Origin: Planctomycetota bacterium
GTDB lineage: Bacteria; Planctomycetota; UBA11346
DNA: 64,000 bases
Direction: 5' to 3'
NCBI GenBank assembly: GCA_014193115.1
Contig: BJHQ01000009.1
Location: forward strand, 116,142-180,141
Program-made: the position numbers and the translations under genes
In this document: positions 1-8,715 of the stretch, piece by piece
Layout: each line of letters begins with the position of its first letter
How positions within the stretch are numbered: position 1 is the stretch's first letter
The notes under the pieces: generated by a model
Seen by the model: the letters and a program-made list of their open reading frames with translations, nothing else
Told to the model about the DNA's origin: nothing
Database searches by the model: none

Positions 1-469
1 TGGTGATCGCCACCTGGCGGGCGACCATGCGCGGGGCTCGGGGCGAGCCCGGCACAAGGCGGACGCGGATGGGATCGGACGACTCGACGACACCCAGGGC
101 GTGGAACCAGGGATCGGCATCGATGCGCAGGTCGCGCAGGGCCGCGCACCCGGGCCCGCTGAGGGCCAGAAAAGGCGGCAGGCCGTGATCGTCGAAGGCT
201 CCGTGCCAGCAACGCACCAGAGTGGTGCCGCCGTCAGCGCCGGCGATGACAAGGGAGCCCGTGATCGCGGCCTGGAGCCAGGCGCCTAGCGCAGCCGGGG
301 CCTCGATCCGGATCCGGCCGGGGGGCAATTCGAGCCGGGCATGTCCCGCGGCGATGGCCGCGTCGAGGGCCGCTTGCAGTGCGGCCCGTTGATCGCCTGG
401 GGCATCGCCGCGGACACCGAAGGCCGTTGCCGCTATGACCACCGGATCAGTCGCGGGGGCGGCGATCAT
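1..469 (-). CDS. Pectate-lyase-superfamily (right-handed beta-helix) protein, C-terminus off the left edge
   Basis: This reading frame is open from an ATG at 469-467 to the window edge (156 codons), so only the N-terminal part is visible. Residues about 15-55 fit the start of the Pectate_lyase_3 family: an ATAFGVRGDAPGDQ stretch, then AALQAALDAAIAAG and a LPPGRIRI strand, the classic 'DFGVrGDG-tDD..ALQaAl..A...G....PpG' signature. Later residues (LVIAGADGGTTLVRCW, LRDLRIDADPWF) look like beta-helix rungs. The family binds or cleaves polysaccharides, often polyuronides. No signal peptide is obvious at this start. The frame also stays open upstream to a TGATG overlap with the cohesin gene at 721, so a start there is possible. 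I prefer 469, because 470-720 resembles the leader in front of the other two transcription units. Substrate unknown. Confidence 0.7.
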   Translation of the reverse strand, partial: MIAAPATDPVVIAATAFGVRGDAPGDQRAALQAALDAAIAAGHARLELPPGRIRIEAPAALGAWLQAAITGSLVIAGADGGTTLVRCWHGAFDDHGLPPFLALSGPGCAALRDLRIDADPWFHALGVVESSDPIRVRLVPGSPRAPRMVARQVAIT

Positions 470-720
470 AGCCGGGTCCCAACCGAGGCCGACACCGGAG
501 CGGCCAGCTGCGGGTCCGGTATCGGAATGGCGACTGCCCAGGGCCAGGGCAAGGCGGCACGAACCAGGGAGCTGACAGCTGGCATCACGCAAGTTTACCT
601 CGGCTTCCGCCTCTGCCAGGGACAAAGATGGATGGGCATGAGCAAAAGTTGCTGCGCGCCCGACTGGTGTCCGTTCTGGCGATGAGGCAGACCCGGTTCC
701 AGGAAGTCCCTGCATGTCCA
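470..720 (-). promoter_or_regulatory. Leader of the pectate-lyase-like gene with conserved element, copy 1
   Basis: This stretch lies between the first cohesin-like gene and the pectate-lyase-like gene. It holds element copy 1a at 627-654 (plus-strand core GCATGAGCAAAAGTTGCTG) and a weaker half-copy 1b at 556-574 (GGCACGAACCAGGGAGCTG). Both align with elements at 4498-4525, 4423-4444 and 7476-7503. On the coding (minus) strand the two lie about 75 bases apart as direct repeats, the usual arrangement of AraC-family binding sites. Homology with 4300-4560 runs through most of the interval, but that copy lacks about 32 bases present here near 661-692. The regulatory role is inferred from position and conservation. 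Confidence 0.5.
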
Positions 721-1437
721 TCAACCCGGAGCGGACGGCTGCAGGAAGACTCGGTGCGCAGAGGACGGGACCAGCCCGTCGAGGATGGTGCTGCCGTCAG
801 CGCTGCGACGCTGGGTGGGCGCTGGTTCGCAGTCCCACTGCCAACCTGGCGGATTGAGCATCCTGATGGTGCGTCGGACCGGGACGCCGCCGGGATCCAA
901 GGTGAGGGCCGGGCCGAGGGCAGGGACCACGCGCAGCTGACCGCGCATGAGCAGTGCGCCACAGACGGAGGTCTGGGTGAAGGCTCCGGAACTGATCGTC
1001 GTCGGGCCTGTAGCGATGGGTCGGAAGGAGAAGATCCCCTGAATGCCGTCCACCGTCGACGCCGTGCGCGTGAACCCGCCGGCATGGACTTCGCCGGTGG
1101 CGTTGATGTCGGCCAGGGGTCGGCTGTCGGCGACCAACTGCCCTGCCTGGCCCACGGCGGCCGCCCGCTGGCCGGTCAGGCGGAACCGGGCCGGATCGAA
1201 GCGGAGGAAGACGTTCCAGCTCTGGCAGGCTCCGGCGTCGGCCACGCGCACGACGATATCGATGGTCGAGCCCAGCGCCGGCGTGCGGTAGGAGGTCTCG
1301 ATCGTCACCGTCGCGGCCGGGATGGGGGTGGCGGTGGACAGGAGGAGCATGGCGGCGATGCCGATGAACCTGGAGCGGAGCTGCAGGGCGGGGGCGGGTG
1401 AGGATGGGGCAAGTGGCAGAGCGGCAGGTGTACTCAT
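721..1437 (-). CDS. Secreted cohesin-like domain protein, copy 1
   Basis: A 238-residue secreted protein with one cohesin/CBM-like beta-sandwich. After an N-terminal hydrophobic segment ending near IPAATVTIE, the body shows the cohesin pattern: GSTIDIVVRVADAG, a WNVFLRFDPARFRLTG strand with the 'yDp..l' turn, and GIFSFRPIATGPTTIS near the end of the fold. Cohesins bind dockerins in scaffolded enzyme complexes. The ATG (1437-1435) overlaps the TGA of the upstream dockerin-tailed gene as ATGA, so the two are probably translationally coupled. The mature part is almost identical to the second copy at 4560-5240 (about four residue differences), whereas the signal peptides differ. There is one cohesin-like module and no visible anchor or carbohydrate-binding module, so it is an adaptor rather than a classical scaffoldin. 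Binding to the neighbour is inferred. Confidence 0.7.
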   Translation of the reverse strand: MSTPAALPLAPSSPAPALQLRSRFIGIAAMLLLSTATPIPAATVTIETSYRTPALGSTIDIVVRVADAGACQSWNVFLRFDPARFRLTGQRAAAVGQAGQLVADSRPLADINATGEVHAGGFTRTASTVDGIQGIFSFRPIATGPTTISSGAFTQTSVCGALLMRGQLRVVPALGPALTLDPGGVPVRRTIRMLNPPGWQWDCEPAPTQRRSADGSTILDGLVPSSAHRVFLQPSAPG

Positions 1438-4226
1438 GGCGTACTGACGGTCACGGTCTCGCCGAAGTGCTGAAGAATGACCTGGAGATCCTCCGCCGTG
1501 ACCGCGCCGTCGCGGTTGAGGTCGCCAGGCCCGTTCATGACCGTGATCACGATCGAATTCGGAACGCTGTCGGCCGTTCCGTCATTGGCGATGTATTGGC
1601 CTGCGGTCACCGTCGCCAGCGGACCGGACGTCGCTGGCGGAGTGTAGACGATGGAACCGTCGGCATGGACCACCAGATCCGGATTCGTCCCGGATTGTCG
1701 GAAGGTCAAAGGATCGCCCTGGTCATCGGTGACAAAGCGGCGCAGACCTTGGGCGGCGGCGACCTGCATCGGATGTCCCCGGTACGCGATGAAGGTGGGC
1801 GGTGCGAAGTGCGCCGCCAAGGCGACGGGCGCCGTGTTTGGCTGGTCGATCGCCCAGGTGCGGGAGGCGCTGACGCCAGCGTCGTCGGTCACGCGCATGG
1901 TCATGGTGGTGGTTCGAGGCAGGGGCGCCTGCGGCTCGACCGCAAGATCGACGACGGCCGCCAGCCCGGATATGGGGTAGGTGCGCCACTGTCCCTCGGG
2001 GTCATTGCTGTAACGGTAGCTCCACGTCAGGTAGTTGCCGGTGGCACGGAATATCGGCCGGTTGCTTTCCGCACCGGCTGGTCGTCGCAGGACGGCGCCT
2101 GCAATCGGGGCCGTGATCGCCGGGGGATTCGCCGTCCCGGCCGGCAGAACCCGGAGCAGGGCCTGGCGGGTGGCGGTGGGTCCGACGGTCACCGATCCAG
2201 TGCCAAGGGATGTTCCGCTGACGACCGCGTAGACCGTCTTGGCATCATCCCCAGCAACTGGGGTCAAGGTGCACAACCTGCCGGAGGCACCTTCGATCTG
2301 GGCGTTGCCGAGAAACCAGCTGGCCTGGAGGCCATCCGCCAAGTTGGCATCCCACTGAAAGGCGATGCGGTGCCCGGCGGTCACCGTGGCATCAGCGGGA
2401 TGGCTGAGGAAGTAGACGCCGGTCCCGGACCCGAGCAGGCGCGGTCGCCAGATCGTTTCCAGCCCGGCCTGATCGATCACCGCCTGGGCGGCCGCCGGCA
2501 GCGGCGTCCCGGTGGGCACCTGGATGTTGCCATCCAGGATCGATCTGCCGCTGCTCATGGGGTTGCGATACCAATTTCGGCGCAAGGTGTTCACCGCCTC
2601 GGTGTTGATCGCGATGCTGTACCACGCGTCCAGGAGGACGTTCTCCTCGACGAAGAAGCCGTTGCTGCCGGCATCGAGATAGATCTGGTTCCAACCGGAC
2701 CTGACTCCGTAATTTCGGCGGATGGTTGATCCTGGTTGCGCACCAAGGGTATAGATGGCACCGCCATCGATGAGGTGTTCGAATGAGGCCGCATTCCATT
2801 GCGACAGGCGCAGCGGCGGGCAGGGCGTGGTCACGGCGCAGGCAGCCTCGATAAGGTTGGCCTCGACGAGGGTGTTCTGGCAGGACGATGGCGGCACGTC
2901 CTGGCCGCCCCAGCCCCAGCCCCACGAGATCCCGGTGTAGGATGTCGCTCGTATGTGGTTGTGCCGGATCCGGCCGCCATCGACATAGAATCCAAGGATG
3001 GCGACGCTGCCGTGATACTCGTTGGCGATGTTCGAGAACAGGTTGTTGCTGAGGTCGATGTCGACGACACGGTCGGCATCCGTCGGGTGGTGGCTGTGCT
3101 GGTTCCCGACCACCACCCCGCTGGCGGAGATGTCCTCGAAGCGATTGCCGACCACGTCGACCTGTTTGCAGCCGATGCCGAGTTCGAGGCCGCCCGCGCC
3201 CAGGGCGCGGATGGTGTTCCCTTCCAAGCGCAGATCCTCGCACTGGGTGAATTTGATAGCGGATTCCAGGAGCTTCCAGTCCGGAACCGTCTGGCCGAAG
3301 TCCTTGTTCCCGAGGTCGCCGCTGAGGCAGGTTCCAGCTTGGACTTCGCAGAACGCGACGCCGGCGTCGGGCAGGGGACTGGTCGAATGGCTGAAGGTCA
3401 AATCCCGCAACTCCAAGTGGCGGACCCCGCTTGCCAGGAGCAGCCGGCCCAGGACGGGGATGATGATCTCGCGGTCGTTCGGATCCTCGCCCGCGGCGGC
3501 CACCAGGCTCAGGCGGCGGTCGACCGGATCGAAGCACCACGAATGGACCGGACCCAGGAGCTCCGGGGCGTTCTCCATCCAGGCGACCTGTCGCGGCTCA
3601 TAGCCGATGTGCCGCTCGATGTTGGCCCAAAAGTTCCGCGGCATCAGCGCGGTGGTCCCGTCCATGCCGGCGACGATGGCGCGCATCTCCTTCCACTCGA
3701 TGCGGATCACGAGTTCGACCGCGGTCGGCCGGGACCAGGTCGCGAGCGGGGTCCCGCTCCACCCGGTCGGCCCCTTCGTCCAGTTCAATGCGGTATAGGT
3801 GCGACCTCGCTGGACCCGCACACCATCGATCCACATCTGCCTGACGTCGGCCTGCGGCACGGTGGCGGTCCAGATCCGCTTGGCCGGATCGCTCAGGATC
3901 CAGCCGCCGACCGGTCGGCCGCCGCTGATCACGGGTCTGGCCCCTTCTGCTGCCCGCCACACCACCGGCGAACCGGGCCGTCCGGAATCCGCAGGGCCCA
4001 GTTCCAGGGTCGAGCTCAGGATGTGGGTGCCCGCGTGCAGGATCAATTGCACCTGCCCGGTGGTTTCCGGCAGAATGCTGCGGGCGGCATCGCGGCCTTC
4101 GCCAAGGGTGGCATAGGGGCGGGCCTGGCTGCCATCGCCACCGAGACTGCCAGGTCTGATATGGATGTCGGCGCAGACCAGGCTGGCCAGGCAGGTGGCG
4201 GCGAGGAGCAGTGTTGCATAGGACAT
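1434..4226 (-). CDS. Secreted beta-helix protein with Ig-like/cadherin-like modules and C-terminal dockerin-type repeat
   Basis: A 930-residue exported protein. I start it at 4226 (69 bases inside the longest frame) because this ATG opens a clean signal peptide, [19 protein letters not shown], with AGGAG upstream. Residues about 20-600 are a right-handed beta-helix: [22 protein letters not shown] is a typical opening, followed by rungs such as [19 protein letters not shown], a SWGWGWG motif and [10 protein letters not shown]. This resembles GH141 and related beta-helix glycosidases or lyases; the family is not certain. Then come an Ig-like module ([17 protein letters not shown]), a second beta-sandwich and a cadherin-like module. 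The last 35 residues hold one dockerin calcium loop, [20 protein letters not shown]. The gene overlaps the cohesin-like gene by ATGA. It is probably a secreted polysaccharide-active enzyme docked through its C-terminus. Confidence 0.75.
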   Translation of the reverse strand: MSYATLLLAATCLASLVCADIHIRPGSLGGDGSQARPYATLGEGRDAARSILPETTGQVQLILHAGTHILSSTLELGPADSGRPGSPVVWRAAEGARPVISGGRPVGGWILSDPAKRIWTATVPQADVRQMWIDGVRVQRGRTYTALNWTKGPTGWSGTPLATWSRPTAVELVIRIEWKEMRAIVAGMDGTTALMPRNFWANIERHIGYEPRQVAWMENAPELLGPVHSWCFDPVDRRLSLVAAAGEDPNDREIIIPVLGRLLLASGVRHLELRDLTFSHSTSPLPDAGVAFCEVQAGTCLSGDLGNKDFGQTVPDWKLLESAIKFTQCEDLRLEGNTIRALGAGGLELGIGCKQVDVVGNRFEDISASGVVVGNQHSHHPTDADRVVDIDLSNNLFSNIANEYHGSVAILGFYVDGGRIRHNHIRATSYTGISWGWGWGGQDVPPSSCQNTLVEANLIEAACAVTTPCPPLRLSQWNAASFEHLIDGGAIYTLGAQPGSTIRRNYGVRSGWNQIYLDAGSNGFFVEENVLLDAWYSIAINTEAVNTLRRNWYRNPMSSGRSILDGNIQVPTGTPLPAAAQAVIDQAGLETIWRPRLLGSGTGVYFLSHPADATVTAGHRIAFQWDANLADGLQASWFLGNAQIEGASGRLCTLTPVAGDDAKTVYAVVSGTSLGTGSVTVGPTATRQALLRVLPAGTANPPAITAPIAGAVLRRPAGAESNRPIFRATGNYLTWSYRYSNDPEGQWRTYPISGLAAVVDLAVEPQAPLPRTTTMTMRVTDDAGVSASRTWAIDQPNTAPVALAAHFAPPTFIAYRGHPMQVAAAQGLRRFVTDDQGDPLTFRQSGTNPDLVVHADGSIVYTPPATSGPLATVTAGQYIANDGTADSVPNSIVITVMNGPGDLNRDGAVTAEDLQVILQHFGETVTVSTP

Positions 4227-4559
4227 GAGGAGATGCTCCTGATGAAGGCGGCAGTCATGGACGGCGAAGATCAAAGCACCCGCAAGTGCTGGCAACTAAG
4301 GAAAAACCGGGGAAGCTGACCGCGGGGTCGGTGAAGTCCCGCCCTGGTCGAAGTTCAAGCGCCAGGCATTGGCAAGGATGATCGTCCCTGGTTGGCGGAT
4401 GGCGACTGGAAGGTCAATACGAGATGGCATGAACCAAAGAGCTGATAGCAGGCATTATCGCATAGATGCCTCAGGAACCATCTTCGCCAGGGACGAGGAT
4501 GGACGAGCCCAAGCAAAAGCTGCTGCGCGCCCCGGTTCCAGGAAGTTCCTGCATGCGCA
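4227..4559 (-). promoter_or_regulatory. Upstream region of the beta-helix/dockerin gene with conserved element, copy 2
   Basis: No gene is seen in these 333 bases. They hold two copies of the shared element: 4498-4525 (plus-strand core CAAGCAAAAGCTGCTG) and 4423-4444 (GGCATGAACCAAAGAGCTG), direct repeats about 75 bases apart as in copy 1. On the coding strand a TATGCGATAATG stretch (around 4450-4465) between them resembles an extended -10 box. This is the best promoter candidate for the beta-helix/dockerin/cohesin unit. The interval is homologous to 470-720, so the duplication that produced the two cassettes included the control region. Confidence 0.5.
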
Positions 4560-5240
4560 TCAACCCGGAGCGGACGGCTGCAGGAAGACTCGGTGCGCAG
4601 AGGACGGGACCAGCCCGTCGAGGATGGTGCTGCCGTCAGCGCTGCGGCGCTGGGTGGGCGCTGGTTCGCAATCCCACTGCCAACCTGGCATATTGAGCAT
4701 TCTGATGGTGCGTCGGACCGGGACGCCGCCGGGATCCAAGGTGAGGGCCGGGCCGAGGTCAGGGACCACGCGCAGCTGACCGCGCATGAGCAGTGCGCCA
4801 CAGACGGAGGTCTGGGTGAAGGCTCCGGAACTGATCGTCGTCGGGCCTGTAGCGATGGGTCGGAAGGAGAAGATCCCCTGAATGCCGTCCACCGTCGACG
4901 CCGTGCGCGTGAACCCGCCGGCATGGACTTCGCCGGTGGCGTTGATGTCGGCCAGGGGTCGGCTGTCGGCGACCAACTGCCCTGCCTGGCCCACGGCGGC
5001 CGCCCGCTGTCCGGTCAGGCGGAACCGGGCCGGATCGAAGCGGAGGAAGACGTTCCAGCTCTGGCAGGCTCCGGCGTCGGCCACGCGCACGACGATATCG
5101 ATGGTCGAGCCCAGCGCCGGCGTGCGATCGGAGGCCTCGATCGTCACCGTCGCGGCCGGTATGCGGGTGGCGGTGGTCAGGAGGAGGATGGCAGCGGTGC
5201 CGGCGTACCTGGATAGGGAAAATGGCGGGGATGTGCTCAT
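4560..5240 (-). CDS. Secreted cohesin-like domain protein, copy 2
   Basis: A 226-residue second copy of the cohesin-like protein. A distinct signal peptide (hydrophobic core TAAILLLTTATRIPAA) precedes a mature domain almost identical to copy 1: GSTIDIVVRVADAG, WNVFLRFDPARFRLTG, GIFSFRPIATGPTTIS and the common tail SAHRVFLQPSAPG. Visible differences in the mature part are few (TSY to ASD, PALGP to PDLGP, NPPGW to NMPGW). Its ATG overlaps the TGA of the upstream dockerin protein (5237-6310) as ATGA, exactly as in the first cassette. The pairing of a dockerin-tailed gene followed by a cohesin-like gene therefore occurs twice. Sequence identity implies both adaptors recognise the same dockerin tail; that is inference. 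Confidence 0.7.
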   Translation of the reverse strand: MSTSPPFSLSRYAGTAAILLLTTATRIPAATVTIEASDRTPALGSTIDIVVRVADAGACQSWNVFLRFDPARFRLTGQRAAAVGQAGQLVADSRPLADINATGEVHAGGFTRTASTVDGIQGIFSFRPIATGPTTISSGAFTQTSVCGALLMRGQLRVVPDLGPALTLDPGGVPVRRTIRMLNMPGWQWDCEPAPTQRRSADGSTILDGLVPSSAHRVFLQPSAPG

Positions 5241-6310
5241 GGCTGACCAACGGTCCTGGTTTCGCCGAAGTGCTGGATGATGACCTGGAGATCCTCCGCC
5301 GTGACCGCGCCGTCGCGGTTGAGGTCGCCAGGCCCGTTCATCACCGTGATCACGATCGAATTCGCGACGCTGTCGGCCGTCCCGTCATTGGCGATGTATT
5401 GTCCTGCGACTACGTTCGCCGTCGGCCCAGGGGTCGGCGGCGGGGTGTAGACCAGGGAACCGTCTGCCTGCACTACCAGGTCCGGATTCGTACCCGATAA
5501 GCGGAAGGTCAGGGGATCGCCCTCGTCATCTGACGAGAATCGTCTCAGCCCGTTGGCCGCATCGATCTGCATAGGATGGCCGCGGAAGGCGACGAAGTGG
5601 GGCGGTGCGAACGCCGCCACCGCGGCCACTGGCGCGGTATTGGGCAGGTTGATCGCCCAAGTGCGGGTGGCGCTGACTCCCGCGTCATCGGTGACGCGCA
5701 TGGTCATGGTCGTGGTCCGTGGACGGGGGATCGGCGGCTGGACCGCAAGATCGACCACAGCGGCCAAGCCGACCTTGGCGTAGGTGTGCCATTGGCCCTC
5801 GGGCTCGTTGCTGTAGCGGTAGCTCCAGGACAGGTAGTTCCCGGTGGCGCGGAAGGTCGGGTAGTTTCCCGCAGCACCGATCGCTGGCTGAAGGATGGCA
5901 CCTACGGCCGGAGCCGTGATCGCCGGCGGATTCGCCGTCCCGGCTGGCAGGACCCTGAGCTGGGCCAGGCGGGTGGCGGTGGGGCCGACCGGAGGCGAGC
6001 CCAAACCCTTGGCGTTGCCGCGTACCACCGCGTGTACCGTTTTCCTGTCATCCGCCGCGACCGGTGTGATGACGCACACCCTGCCGGAGGCCGCAGCGAT
6101 CTGGGTTGAGCCAAGGAACCAGGTGGCCTGGATGGTTTCCGCAACCATGTTGGCGTTCCATTCGAAGGCGATCTGGTGCCCCGCGGTCACCGTCGCATCC
6201 GCGGGTTGGACCAGGAAAATGACGTCTGTCGCGGTCAGGATCGGAAAGGGAATCACGCCCAGGGTGAGGCAGAGCGCGGCGGCGGATTGGGTGCGGATGA
6301 TGCGTTTCAT
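5237..6310 (-). CDS. Secreted Ig-like/cadherin-like protein with C-terminal dockerin-type repeat
   Basis: A 357-residue exported protein. The start at 6310 gives MKRIIRTQSAAALCLTLG, a signal peptide, and overlaps the SGNH hydrolase stop as ATGA; the longer frame upstream is out-of-frame hydrolase sequence. From residue 40 onward it matches the C-terminal 330 residues of the beta-helix protein (1434-4226): an Ig-like module ([17 protein letters not shown]), a second module ([23 protein letters not shown]), a cadherin-like module ([17 protein letters not shown]) and the dockerin loop [20 protein letters not shown]. It has no enzyme domain of its own. It may be a docking or spacer subunit, with the hydrolase encoded immediately upstream supplying catalysis. 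Confidence 0.7.
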   Translation of the reverse strand: MKRIIRTQSAAALCLTLGVIPFPILTATDVIFLVQPADATVTAGHQIAFEWNANMVAETIQATWFLGSTQIAAASGRVCVITPVAADDRKTVHAVVRGNAKGLGSPPVGPTATRLAQLRVLPAGTANPPAITAPAVGAILQPAIGAAGNYPTFRATGNYLSWSYRYSNEPEGQWHTYAKVGLAAVVDLAVQPPIPRPRTTTMTMRVTDDAGVSATRTWAINLPNTAPVAAVAAFAPPHFVAFRGHPMQIDAANGLRRFSSDDEGDPLTFRLSGTNPDLVVQADGSLVYTPPPTPGPTANVVAGQYIANDGTADSVANSIVITVMNGPGDLNRDGAVTAEDLQVIIQHFGETRTVGQP

Positions 6311-7236
6311 GGTCCTCCTTCGGGGGGCGGGGACAGGTCCGCGAGGCCCGCGGCAGCGAGCGATTCCGCGGGAGAGAAGATCGGGATGGCGGTGCCGCAT
6401 TCCGCGTTCAGCACCGGAATCACCTGGTTCGCGATCAGGGCTGAGACCAGGGTTCCGGGGTGCATGCCATCGGCGATGAAGCAGCAGCGGGACGCATCGG
6501 CGCTGTAGCCGGTCTCGACCACCAGACCGCCGACGCGCAAGGTTGCTCCGCCCAGGACCGAGTGGGTGAGGCGTTCGATGTCGACCACGGCCAAGCCACG
6601 GCGCCGAGCTGCTGCGCGGATGATGCCGTTGGCCCGGGCGACGGCATTGGCCAGCCGGCGGTACTCGTCCGGATTGAGGCCGAGGCTGCGGATGAACGGC
6701 GTGCGCTGCCACTCGGCCAAGGTGTGGACGAGGATCCGGCCGCGGCGCGCCTCGCCGAGCCGGTTGAGAATCTGGGAGAACCGGCCATCGAGGTCCGCAA
6801 GCAGGGAGTCGACCACGCCGTCGCTCACCACCTGGCCGATGGACCGGGCGGTGAGCAGGGCGCGGAAGTCGTCATGACCGATGAACACGGCCACAGCCTC
6901 GATCCGGCCGGCGGCCAGCGCCTGCGCCGCGGCCTCGACCCAGCCAGCGGCCAGGATTTCCGCCGTGCCTGCGCCGCTGGCGGCCCAAACGAAGGCGAAA
7001 CCGGGCCGTTGGCGGCCTTCCGGCCGGTCCTGCCAGGGCCCTGGGTCGGCCCGGCCAGAGGACGCCAAGAGTTCGACCCAGTTGCGCGGCCGCGGGTCGG
7101 TGCTGGACCAGGCGATGCCGGCATAGCCAGTGGAGAGGCTGTCGCCGATCACGCCCAGGCGCAGGGGCTGGGCCGGGTCCTGGGCCAACACGCCGCCGCT
7201 GAGCAAGATCAGGATCAGGACCAGCGCCTGCTGCAC
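6307..7236 (-). CDS. Secreted SGNH/GDSL-family hydrolase (esterase-like)
   Basis: About 309 residues. I choose the GTG at 7236 because GGGGGAG lies four bases upstream and it opens a signal peptide (VQQALVLILILLSGGVLAQ); the frame continues upstream but with non-protein-like composition. Block I is LRLGVIGDSLSTGYAG with the nucleophile serine in GDSL. A later GHDDFRALLT segment occupies the place of block III (the usual Asn is not obvious), and the catalytic Asp-His pair is in DGMHPGTLVSALIA near residue 275. Such enzymes deacetylate or de-esterify polysaccharides such as pectin or xylan. It heads the operon hydrolase, dockerin protein, cohesin-like protein, with a four-base overlap to the next gene. 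Substrate is unproven. Confidence 0.75.
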   Translation of the reverse strand: MQQALVLILILLSGGVLAQDPAQPLRLGVIGDSLSTGYAGIAWSSTDPRPRNWVELLASSGRADPGPWQDRPEGRQRPGFAFVWAASGAGTAEILAAGWVEAAAQALAAGRIEAVAVFIGHDDFRALLTARSIGQVVSDGVVDSLLADLDGRFSQILNRLGEARRGRILVHTLAEWQRTPFIRSLGLNPDEYRRLANAVARANGIIRAAARRRGLAVVDIERLTHSVLGGATLRVGGLVVETGYSADASRCCFIADGMHPGTLVSALIANQVIPVLNAECGTAIPIFSPAESLAAAGLADLSPPPEGGP

Positions 7237-7547
7237 CCGCTCCCCCAGTCCCGACTTACCTGGGCTTTGGCCAGGATAAATGCTGCGGCGGGCCGGCCCA
7301 ACAGGCTGCGCCGTGTGGCAGCGCAGCGCAGCGCGGATTATCCCGGTGGAGAGGAAGGGACCCATCAGCGACTGAAATCCGGTCGGACGAGGGAGCTCTC
7401 TACGGCTGGGAGGGACGGCACGACACACGGACATCGTGGTAGCATAAAGCAAGTCGCCATTGGTCGAGCGATGATGATGGATGCGCACGAACCAAAGTTG
7501 CTGTCCCTCGTCTTGCCTACGCTGGCTGAGCACAGATCGTCGCCGGC
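7237..7547. promoter_or_regulatory. Divergent control region between SGNH hydrolase and AraC regulator with conserved element, copy 3
   Basis: These 311 bases separate the hydrolase operon (minus) from the AraC gene (plus) and hold no gene I can support. The shared element is at 7476-7503 (plus-strand core GCACGAACCAAAGTTGCTG), 45 bases before the AraC ATG. On the minus strand it is followed by CTTGCTTTATGCTACC (TATGCT as a possible -10). An AraC regulator transcribed away from the operon, with the same element in front of all three units, suggests this protein controls the locus and perhaps itself. Confidence 0.45.
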
Positions 7548-8537
7548 ATGACCCGAGCGCGTGGAGCATCTGCCAAAAGCCCAGCCAGGCGTTCTGCACC
7601 AGCGTCTGCTCGGGGTGAATCGACGAGGGAACGCTCGTTCCCAACCTCAGATCTTTCCGTGCTCTTGTCTCCAGGAAACTGGCGATTGGTCAGCCGCATC
7701 GCGCCACCGGAAGCACCTGCCGACCCGCTGATGGCGAACTGGGCGGATTCGGCCAGCGATGCCCACCCGCACCAGGAGATCGTCATCGTGCTGCGCGGCG
7801 AAGGCTGGTTCGGTCTGGACCGGACCGCATACGCCTGCCGGCCAGGCGATGTGTTCGTCATCGACAGCATGCAGCCGCACAGCTACCCATTTCCTGCGGG
7901 GTGCCCCGACTGCGATCATTTCTTGATCCAGATCGTCCACGAAGCCGTGCTCTTCCGCACGTATTCATGGAGGGATGGGCGCGAATTGCCGGCTGGAACA
8001 GCCAACCGGATCGCGGATGCCCGCTTGGCCAACGGCCTGTTCCAGTCCTGCCTGACGCGCTGGCGCGACCTGCCTGCGACTCCGGATCCCGTGCGGCGCA
8101 ACCATCTCCTGCTCGCCGTGGCGCTGATGGTGCATGAGATCGTCGATCAGGTCCAGACTGGCCGATGCGCCAGCGAGGCGAACCGAAGCGCCTTGGTCGA
8201 TGCGGTGCGCACGCATATCCGCATGACCAGAGGCAACGGCGTCACCCTGAAGAGCCTGGCCCGACTGACCGGCTACAGCCGCCACCATTTGCTGCGGGTC
8301 TTCAAGGCGGAAACCGGTGTCACGGTCCACCGTTTTCTGGACGAGGTGCGGATCGCAGCCGTCGCTGAGCTCACCGCCAGCGGCGCGGGTTTTCAGGAGA
8401 TCGCAGGGAACCTGGGCTTTTCAAGCACACTGGTATTCAACCGGTGGTTACGTGGCCGGTGCCCCGGCATGGCCAGACGGCCAGCCGAGCGGTCGGCAGG
8501 CCGCAGCAAGAACGATCCCACCCCAGCTGGCCGATAG
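7548..8537 (+). CDS. AraC-family transcriptional regulator
   Basis: A 329-residue regulator. Residues about 65-115 form an AraC-type cupin sensor (HPHQEIVIVLRGEGWF, then AYACRPGDVFVI). Residues about 215-310 hold two helix-turn-helix motifs: LKSLARLTGYSRHHLLRVFK, then FQEIAGNLGFSSTLVFNRWL. The first 45 residues are Arg/Ser/Ala-rich and unlike the family, so the true start may lie further in; the ATG at 7548 has no strong ribosome site. It is divergent from the hydrolase-dockerin-cohesin operon and followed by a RhaT-like sugar transporter, the usual position of a local regulator responding to a sugar. The exact inducer is not readable from sequence. Confidence 0.85.
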   Translation: MTRARGASAKSPARRSAPASARGESTRERSFPTSDLSVLLSPGNWRLVSRIAPPEAPADPLMANWADSASDAHPHQEIVIVLRGEGWFGLDRTAYACRPGDVFVIDSMQPHSYPFPAGCPDCDHFLIQIVHEAVLFRTYSWRDGRELPAGTANRIADARLANGLFQSCLTRWRDLPATPDPVRRNHLLLAVALMVHEIVDQVQTGRCASEANRSALVDAVRTHIRMTRGNGVTLKSLARLTGYSRHHLLRVFKAETGVTVHRFLDEVRIAAVAELTASGAGFQEIAGNLGFSSTLVFNRWLRGRCPGMARRPAERSAGRSKNDPTPAGR

Positions 8538-8715
8538 CTCTCGCGTAGAGAAGAACGCGCTGCCGCCGACTTGCCGATCGGACTGTTCCCTTGCAGGAGA
8601 CCAGTCGGGCGAATCTTCTCCGCCCCCGCACGCAGCCTGGGTCGCCGCAGCCTGGCGCTCTCGGACGGCACGGACGGAACCCCGCGCAGCGGGAAATACT
8701 TTGAAAGAAGGAACC

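Noticed and set aside
721..1085. Start of the left-edge pectate-lyase gene placed at the TGATG overlap with the cohesin gene
   Set aside because: The intervening sequence to 470 matches the leader of the second cassette and lacks a signal peptide; kept only as an alternative.
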